DNA of 64,000 nt, taken from Phalacrocorax aristotelis. Its lineage: Eukaryota; Chordata; Aves; Suliformes; Phalacrocoracidae. The DNA lies in NCBI RefSeq assembly GCF_949628215.1, contig NC_134284.1, forward strand, positions 5,152,850-5,216,849, read 5' to 3'. Shown piece after piece: positions 61,401 through 64,000 of this stretch. The position numbers were made by a program, and so were the translations under genes. The notes beneath the pieces are model-generated. The model searched no databases, was not told the origin of the DNA, and saw nothing but the letters and a program-made list of their open reading frames with translations. Position 1 is the first letter of the stretch, and every line of letters starts with the position of its first letter.

Positions 61401-64000
61401 AAGGCATATTTCAGGAGTAGTAAATTTAACAGGAACTTGAAATTTAGCCTTTATTCGCTTTTGAGCTTTTGACTACATATGCATTTTTAGAAGAAAGTGC
61501 CCTGTTCCTCTCACTTCTTTAATTCCACCCACTTATATCACTTTTTTAATTGTTCTCTTTTTTAGAAAATGTGATACATTGATTTTTGTTTTGCTTGTAC
61601 TACTTCTGGGAGGTGGGGAGTGTGTGGATTAAGGAAAATTATTTATAAAGGAAAAAAATTGGGCTCGAATTGGGTTAAGAGGAGAAAGAATGGAAGGAGT
61701 GGGATACAAGCGTATCAGTCATGAAAGTTACTGAATAGGCATCTGTGAGTACAGGACCTCCTATGTGTGGATGCAGACCTGTCTGTTATGGTGGGCTAAG
61801 CATTAGTGGAAGACATTTTGTATATTGCCAAAGGAAGTCAGCATTATTGTACTGAGACTTTGGGTACAGGTTCCATTTATGATGGTCCGTAGACTTGCAT
61901 AACTTGCGTATGTGTAACATGTAATGTACCATAGTTCTTAAACAGTACATTGGAAGTAATGATTTTCTGCTTTACAGGTACATTTTGAGAATGTTTTTCT
62001 AGCACTTATGAAGCTTTTGTTGAGGCAATAGGGTAAAAGGAACTTTTTCTACAGTAATGGCTCTTTCATGTCTTTGTAAATTATTAGGGCTCAACTGATA
62101 GAAATAGTTGGCATATGGCAAATTCTTGGTTTTTTTGAACCTGGCAGTAGTTGTGAGGTTGGGGTTTTTTGAGGTGAGCGGGTTGGGTTTTTGTGATCTC
62201 TCATTGTGATACTTGAATAAAACAGTTTTGAATTAAATACATTTAAATAAAAATTATGTTATATTTAATAAATTTTGTAGGTATGGAAGAGTTAATTATG
62301 TGCTGGCTCGAAGACTTGAACTTCTACGAGAAGTTGGGCGATTGCAAGAGAGTCTTGGAGTCCCAGGAGATGTTTCTTACACTTGTGAAACAGCTGGCCA
62401 CTTTTTCTTATACCAAGTAAGGACTGAAATACTTGTACAGAGGCTGTATGACCTCAATACATTATGAAACACTTCGTAAAAATTTGAGTAAATTTTTCAG
62501 AATACAATCTAAAAAACCTACATTTGCTTTGGTGGTTCAAAATACAATAACAGCTAAAGCTATAATTGCAACATTACTTACTTGTATTGCTATTGTTTTT
62601 AAATCCTGCCCGATGACTCACCAGTTGAAAGGCTAGCGTTGCTGCTCTTCATGACTGCTGGCAAAGATTCTAACCTGAAGCTTCTCCTTCAGATAGGATA
62701 ATCTGTGGGCTGCTTTACATTATGGACAAGCATTAGAGCAGCTACTTGATGATCCTGCTAGAAAGCTGTTATAGTGTTAAACTACTGCGTGAAATTGGAT
62801 GCGTAGTATACAAAATGGTGATTTTCTGTTCATTGTACATCCCTCATTTCCCTTCCCTGTATTTTTCAGTGACACGGTCTACATTAGCAATTGGTGTCAC
62901 TTAAGCAGACTTGCAGGGTGGTACTTAGGATCAAATGCATACACTGTATGTGTTTTTACAGAAGTTACTCTGGGCTAGCTGTAGTGTGGGCCTAAACATT
63001 AATGGTTATTAGGTGTTGGAGAGTACTAGGAGCCCTGCTAGAGCTCATCTTCTGGTTCTGCTTCCTCCCAAAGGAATCCAACTTGGTATTTAAACCAAAG
63101 TACTCTAAGTACTTTGTGAAGTACTTTGTGTCACAAGACAATGTGACAGCATCTTTGACAGAAGGTCAAAGAATACTGCAGCATCTGGGGGCAGAGAGTC
63201 TGAGAAACATCCCCACACGCCAAGGTCAGAAGGAAAAGGAGGGGCAGGAGGTGCTCCAGGCACTGGAGCAGAGATTCCCCAATAGCTCATGGAGAGGACC
63301 ATAGCAAAGCAGGTTGTCCCCCAGCAGCCCATGTCAGAGCAGATACCCACACTGCAGCTCGTAGAAGACACCATGCTAGAGCAGGTGTATGTGCCCTGAA
63401 GGAAGCTGCAGCCAGTGGAAAGCCTTTGCTGGAGCAGGGGAGAAGTGTGAGGAGGAAGGGGTGGCAGATATGGTGTTACGAACTTGACTGACAAGACCTG
63501 TTCCTCCTGCACTGCTCAGGGTGAGGGGGTAGAAGAGCTGGGAATGAAGGAGTGAAATTGATCCTGGGAAGAAGGAGAAGAAAGGTGGTTTTGGCTTTGT
63601 CTTTGTTTCTCACCATCCTACTCTATATTTAATCGGCAATAAATTAAATTATTTTTCCCCAGTTCAAGTCTGTTTTGCCTGTGGTGGTACTTGCTAAGTG
63701 ATCTCCCTGTCTTTATCTCAACCCATAAGCTTTTCCATCTTATTTTCTTCCCCAGTCCTGTTGAGGAGAAGGAGTGAGAGAGGTGCTGGGTGGGAGTCTG
63801 GCAGCCAGGCAAGGTCAATCCACCACAGCTTCAAAAATGTCATCCTGAGACAAGGTCAAATGCTAAATTAGACATACCTTGCTTTTGTGATAATTTTTTT
63901 TATACTATGTGTGCAAGATTACATCTTGCCAATGACTTTGTGATACAAAACTATGTCATTATGACACTTCTGTTTGCCATAGGTAATGTCTCGTTGGGAG
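25921..64000 (+). CDS. AQR: AQR (Aquarius, IBP160) intron-binding spliceosomal RNA helicase, 5' 26 exons, cut by window end
   Basis: AQR is a nuclear SF1 RNA helicase. It binds the intron upstream of the branch site as part of the intron-binding complex with XAB2/SYF1, ISY1, PPIE and ZNF830, and is linked to exon-junction-complex loading and intronic box C/D snoRNP assembly (family knowledge). Exons are 25921-26004, 26835-26891, 28077-28117, 29130-29165, 31208-31328, 32632-32772, 34385-34453, 34948-35048, 35732-35808, 37041-37105, 39158-39274, 40215-40328, 41134-41237, 42017-42119, 43202-43322, 46289-46430, 47210-47388, 49260-49427, 49858-50027, 52626-52867, 54501-54647, 55224-55293, 57900-58010, 59588-59697, 62281-62416 and 63983-64000. 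All 25 introns are GT-AG and phases join into 948 uninterrupted codons. The armadillo-like part is roughly residues 15-415; the Q motif is near 805-809, Walker A at 826-833, motif Ia near 856-862. Walker B and the C-terminal third lie outside. The start ATG has a good context (ctccATGG). Confidence 0.97.
26835..26891 (+). CDS. AQR: AQR exon 2 (residues 29-47)
   Basis: Bounded by tcctatacag and aag|gtaaat, phase 0. Encodes [13 protein letters not shown] and then LSFDSK. The conserved YWAPH motif places it in the N-terminal helical region. Confidence 0.95.
28077..28117 (+). CDS. AQR: AQR exon 3 (residues 48-60)
   Basis: A 41-nt exon between tctcatag and the strong donor gtaagt. Encodes [13 protein letters not shown] and leaves two bases of the next codon. 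Confidence 0.94.
28700..28950 (-). repeat. Possible ancient L3/CR1-type relic in AQR intron 3
   Basis: The run 'gaatagccatacaggatcag', 'cagcttctagccgtttatat' and 'gacctagatggactcttttt' follows the order seen in very old CR1/L3-derived amniote repeats ('gccatactgggtcaga' type blocks). It is heavily decayed. Confidence 0.4.
29130..29165 (+). CDS. AQR: AQR exon 4 (residues 61-72)
   Basis: A 36-nt microexon-sized exon between tcctttttag and gtaagc. Encodes [12 protein letters not shown] across its joins. It is too short for open-frame searches and was found by phase and family recall. Confidence 0.94.
30883..30896 (+). repeat. C14 homopolymer in AQR intron 4
   Basis: Fourteen C in a row, preceded by gtgttt and followed by a T-run. 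The length may be inexact. A second C14 run occurs at 57,362-57,375 in intron 22. Confidence 0.85.
31208..31328 (+). CDS. AQR: AQR exon 5 (residues 73-113)
   Basis: Follows ctcttcacag and ends gag|gtaacc, phase 0. Encodes the highly conserved [18 protein letters not shown] and [10 protein letters not shown] of the armadillo-like domain. Confidence 0.96.
32632..32772 (+). CDS. AQR: AQR exon 6 (residues 114-160)
   Basis: Between ttctattactag and ttg|gtatgt, 47 codons. Contains [12 protein letters not shown] and [18 protein letters not shown]. The middle ([14 protein letters not shown]) differs more from the human protein as I remember it than neighbouring exons do. Confidence 0.95.
34385..34453 (+). 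CDS. AQR: AQR exon 7 (residues 161-183)
   Basis: Between ctttctaacag and cct|gtaagc, 23 codons. Encodes [18 protein letters not shown] and the linked residues MALQP. Confidence 0.95.
34948..35048 (+). CDS. AQR: AQR exon 8 (residues 184-216)
   Basis: Between aacatttcag and cg|gtgtgt, a weaker donor than most in this gene. Encodes [18 protein letters not shown], a Lys-rich conserved segment. Confidence 0.94.
35732..35808 (+). CDS. AQR: AQR exon 9 (residues 217-242)
   Basis: Between tctgatttcag and tcag|gtacct. Encodes [18 protein letters not shown] then LKSIPVS. Both codon joins are split. Confidence 0.95.
37041..37105 (+). CDS. AQR: AQR exon 10 (residues 243-264)
   Basis: Preceded by a very long T-run and ctgcctag, ends gag|gtaagt. 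Encodes [18 protein letters not shown]. The adjacent T-rich tract makes a strong polypyrimidine tract. Confidence 0.95.
37260..37555 (+). mobile_element. Truncated LTR (U3 part) of an avian endogenous retrovirus in AQR intron 10
   Basis: It starts 'ttggttgggatagagttaat' and continues 'tcctagtagctggtatagtg', 'cacactgatgttttattgac', 'gtgcacaaggagctgggagg' and 'cgtcatgctcagcctataaa', an arrangement I recall from a widespread avian LTR family. A TATA-like tataaa lies at about 37,530. The downstream R/U5 half is missing. Target-site duplications cannot be judged. Confidence 0.7.
39158..39274 (+). CDS. AQR: AQR exon 11 (residues 265-303)
   Basis: Between gtttaccacag and cag|gtgagg. Encodes [18 protein letters not shown] and [18 protein letters not shown]. 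The human counterpart has RREED near here by recall, so KREKE is a conservative change. Confidence 0.95.
40215..40328 (+). CDS. AQR: AQR exon 12 (residues 304-341)
   Basis: Between gatgatgtctcag and acag|gtaggt, 38 codons in phase 0. Encodes [18 protein letters not shown] and [12 protein letters not shown], essentially identical to the mammalian protein as recalled. Confidence 0.96.
41134..41237 (+). CDS. AQR: AQR exon 13 (residues 342-375)
   Basis: Between cttttgtag and ttag|gtaagt. Encodes [18 protein letters not shown] and [10 protein letters not shown]. Confidence 0.95.
42017..42119 (+). CDS. AQR: AQR exon 14 (residues 376-410)
   Basis: Between ctgctgtgcag and ctg|gtaaaa. Encodes [18 protein letters not shown] and EKEFLLELL. 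About 62% GC by hand count (64 of 103 bases), well above its neighbours, and its codons end mostly in G or C. Residues DGQDSAH replace NEDTTFD-like residues of human. Confidence 0.94.
43202..43322 (+). CDS. AQR: AQR exon 15 (residues 411-450)
   Basis: Between ctttttctag and gaag|gtacgg. Encodes [18 protein letters not shown] and [17 protein letters not shown], a strongly conserved stretch at the end of the armadillo-like region. Confidence 0.96.
44409..44509. repeat. A/C-rich low-complexity tract in AQR intron 15
   Basis: About 100 bp of A-runs separated by short C-runs (aaaaccaaaaacaaaccccc pattern), ending in ccctacagaaaatcc. Probably a simple repeat; on the other strand it is a T/G-rich tract. 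Confidence 0.8.
46289..46430 (+). CDS. AQR: AQR exon 16 (residues 451-497)
   Basis: Follows the largest intron in the window (2,966 bp), with acceptor ttatacccttag and donor atg|gtaatc. Encodes [18 protein letters not shown] and [18 protein letters not shown]. Confidence 0.96.
47210..47388 (+). CDS. AQR: AQR exon 17 (residues 498-557)
   Basis: Between gttgcggtttttcag and gaag|gtacgt. Encodes [18 protein letters not shown] and [18 protein letters not shown], part of the beta-rich region inserted before the helicase core. Confidence 0.96.
48330..49090 (+). repeat. Ancient CR1/L3 LINE relic in AQR intron 17, sense
   Basis: It keeps the recognisable order of the 3' part of a CR1/L3 element: 'attagtgatttggagaaatt', 'gtaggatgtaattcaacaga', 'gaggccaaaagaaaaaaaaa', 'ggatttataaactggaatgt', 'ttgtgccgagttctaggcac' and 'gaagaaagcaatgagaacaa'. 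Many indels show great age. The 87-codon - strand frame inside is not a gene. Confidence 0.75.
49260..49427 (+). CDS. AQR: AQR exon 18 (residues 558-613)
   Basis: Between tctggaatcag and gaag|gtatgg. Encodes [18 protein letters not shown] and [21 protein letters not shown] microsatellite starts 41 nt after the donor. Confidence 0.96.
49468..49496 (+). repeat. (TC)n microsatellite in AQR intron 18
   Basis: About 14 TC units directly followed by a ttctttttcttctttg pyrimidine tract, 41 nt after the exon 18 donor. It forms a continuous pyrimidine-rich block of about 50 nt in the transcript. Confidence 0.95.
49858..50027 (+). CDS. AQR: AQR exon 19 (residues 614-670)
   Basis: Between ttacgggcag, a purine-rich acceptor, and aag|gtaagg. 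Encodes [18 protein letters not shown] and [14 protein letters not shown]. Confidence 0.96.
50951..51470 (-). repeat. CR1 LINE fragment in AQR intron 19, antisense (left arm)
   Basis: Begins 'acagaatcatagaatcattt', the complement of the CR1 3' terminus, and continues through 'ggctgttcaggaccatgtct', 'aggctgaatggtcccagctc', 'gatgctccagtcccttaatc' and 'gaactgaagacagtgctcca'. Truncated at its 5' end at about 51,470. Confidence 0.93.
51478..52087 (+). repeat. CR1 LINE fragment in AQR intron 19, sense (right arm)
   Basis: Starts 'ccattcggagggacctggac' and runs through 'gaggttcaacaaggccaagt', 'gtgagaccccacctggagtc', 'gaggagggccacaaaaatga' and 'ttggggttgttcagcctgga' to 'gagaggtaatggacttaaac'. The last roughly 250 bp of the CR1 3' end is absent. 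The 127- and 109-codon open frames inside are remnants of the element's reverse-transcriptase frame region. Confidence 0.93.
52626..52867 (+). CDS. AQR: AQR exon 20 (residues 671-750)
   Basis: The longest exon in the window (242 nt), between ttctaattgacag and ttcag|gtgatc. Encodes [18 protein letters not shown] and [18 protein letters not shown]. Confidence 0.96.
54501..54647 (+). CDS. AQR: AQR exon 21 (residues 751-799)
   Basis: Between atgtgttacag and acg|gtaata. Has a charged linker, [18 protein letters not shown], then [18 protein letters not shown]. The Lys/Glu linker is the part most different from human by recall, as expected for a disordered loop leading into the helicase core. Confidence 0.95.
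55224..55293 (+). CDS. AQR: AQR exon 22 (residues 800-823), Q motif
   Basis: Between gctttgttacag and atg|gtaaga. Encodes [19 protein letters not shown]805, T806 and Q809 form the Q-motif-like element that contacts the adenine of ATP in SF1 helicases. Confidence 0.96.
57362..57375 (+). repeat. C14 homopolymer in AQR intron 22
   Basis: Fourteen C flanked by T on both sides, as at 30,883. The exact length may be an assembly estimate. Confidence 0.85.
57532..57748 (+). repeat. Diverged tandem duplication (two copies of about 108 bp) in AQR intron 22
   Basis: The blocks 'attaccatattcctcttagg' at 57,532 and 57,641 and 'ttcttgaagttca' at 57,604 and 57,711 recur in the same order, giving a period of 107-109 bp. 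The central parts differ by substitutions and small indels. The second copy ends about 150 bp before exon 23. Confidence 0.85.
57900..58010 (+). CDS. AQR: AQR exon 23 (residues 824-860), Walker A
   Basis: Between gttttggttttag and cag|gtaaag. GPPGTGKT at residues 826-833 is an intact Walker A motif (motif I), and TLIVTHSNQ at the end begins motif Ia. The ATP-binding Lys832 and Thr833 are present. Confidence 0.97.
59588..59697 (+). CDS. AQR: AQR exon 24 (residues 861-896)
   Basis: Between gtcaatctttag and cag|gtgaga. Encodes [18 protein letters not shown] and [15 protein letters not shown]. Completes motif Ia (HSNQAL). Confidence 0.96.
62281..62416 (+). CDS. AQR: AQR exon 25 (residues 897-942)
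   Basis: Between aaattttgtag and caa|gtaagg. Encodes [18 protein letters not shown] and [17 protein letters not shown]. Confidence 0.96.
62995..63827 (+). mobile_element. LTR-type endogenous retroviral fragment in AQR intron 25
   Basis: The right part follows an avian LTR arrangement that I recall: 'ggagcaggggagaagtgtga', 'gaagaaggagaagaaaggtg', a poly(A) signal AATAAA at 63,638-63,643, 'gtgatctccctgtctttatc' and the end 'caaggtcaatccaccaca' at 63,827. The left part (62,995-63,300) is less certain. It ends 155 bp before exon 26. A 100-codon open frame at 63,002-63,304 shows no recognised domain. No intact viral gene is present. Confidence 0.65.
63983..64000 (+). CDS. AQR: AQR exon 26, first 18 nt (residues 943-948)
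   Basis: Starts after tctgtttgccatag and reads VMSRWE in phase 0, matching the next AQR residues. Cut by the end of the window. Confidence 0.9.

Noticed and set aside
1-64000. CRISPR arrays, operons, prophage or bacterial-type systems
   Set aside because: The sequence is vertebrate nuclear DNA with spliced genes and LINEs; no regularly spaced repeats of CRISPR type occur.

Overview
The window is nuclear DNA from a bird. Three things support this: several CR1 LINE fragments of avian type (3' ends with the typical TGATTCTGTGA-like terminus or its complement), LTR fragments that resemble avian endogenous retroviruses, and two compact vertebrate genes with CpG-island promoters and GT-AG introns. 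I cannot name the species. Both genes are on the + strand in the order ZNF770 then AQR. As far as I recall, they are also neighbours in this relative order and orientation in human (15q14).

Region by region. About 1-7,270 is upstream sequence with three clear or probable CR1 relics and one weaker L3/CR1-like stretch, and no gene that I can support. About 7,270-7,720 is a CpG island that should be the ZNF770 promoter and first, untranslated exon, ending at a strong splice donor at 7,696. An intron of about 4.7 kb follows. The last exon starts at 12,387 and carries the whole ZNF770 reading frame (12,529-14,709, 726 aa, C2H2 zinc fingers). Its 3'UTR runs to a candidate poly(A) signal near 16,330. 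About 16.4-25.6 kb is intergenic, with one 320-bp LTR on the - strand (22,321-22,640) and one unexplained 150-codon open frame beside it.

A second CpG island (about 25,630-26,180) is the AQR promoter. From 25,921 to the window end I could assemble 26 AQR exons by splice sites and reading phase. Joined, they give one uninterrupted frame of 948 codons, about 64% of the roughly 1,485-residue human protein as I remember it. The gene runs off the right edge in exon 26. AQR (Aquarius/IBP160) is the intron-binding SF1 RNA helicase of the spliceosome. The window covers the N-terminal armadillo-like half, the middle domains, and the start of the helicase core, including the Q motif, the Walker A motif GPPGTGKT (exon 23) and motif Ia. 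The Walker B motif and C-terminus lie beyond the window.

The AQR introns hold the most repeat structure: a truncated LTR in intron 10, an old CR1/L3 relic in intron 17, a TC microsatellite just after exon 18, a head-to-head inverted CR1 pair in intron 19, a 108-bp diverged tandem duplication in intron 22, and an LTR-type element that ends 155 bp before exon 26. I found no rRNA, tRNA, CRISPR or other RNA gene. The two genes share no operon-like coupling: one is a DNA-binding zinc-finger protein and the other a splicing helicase.
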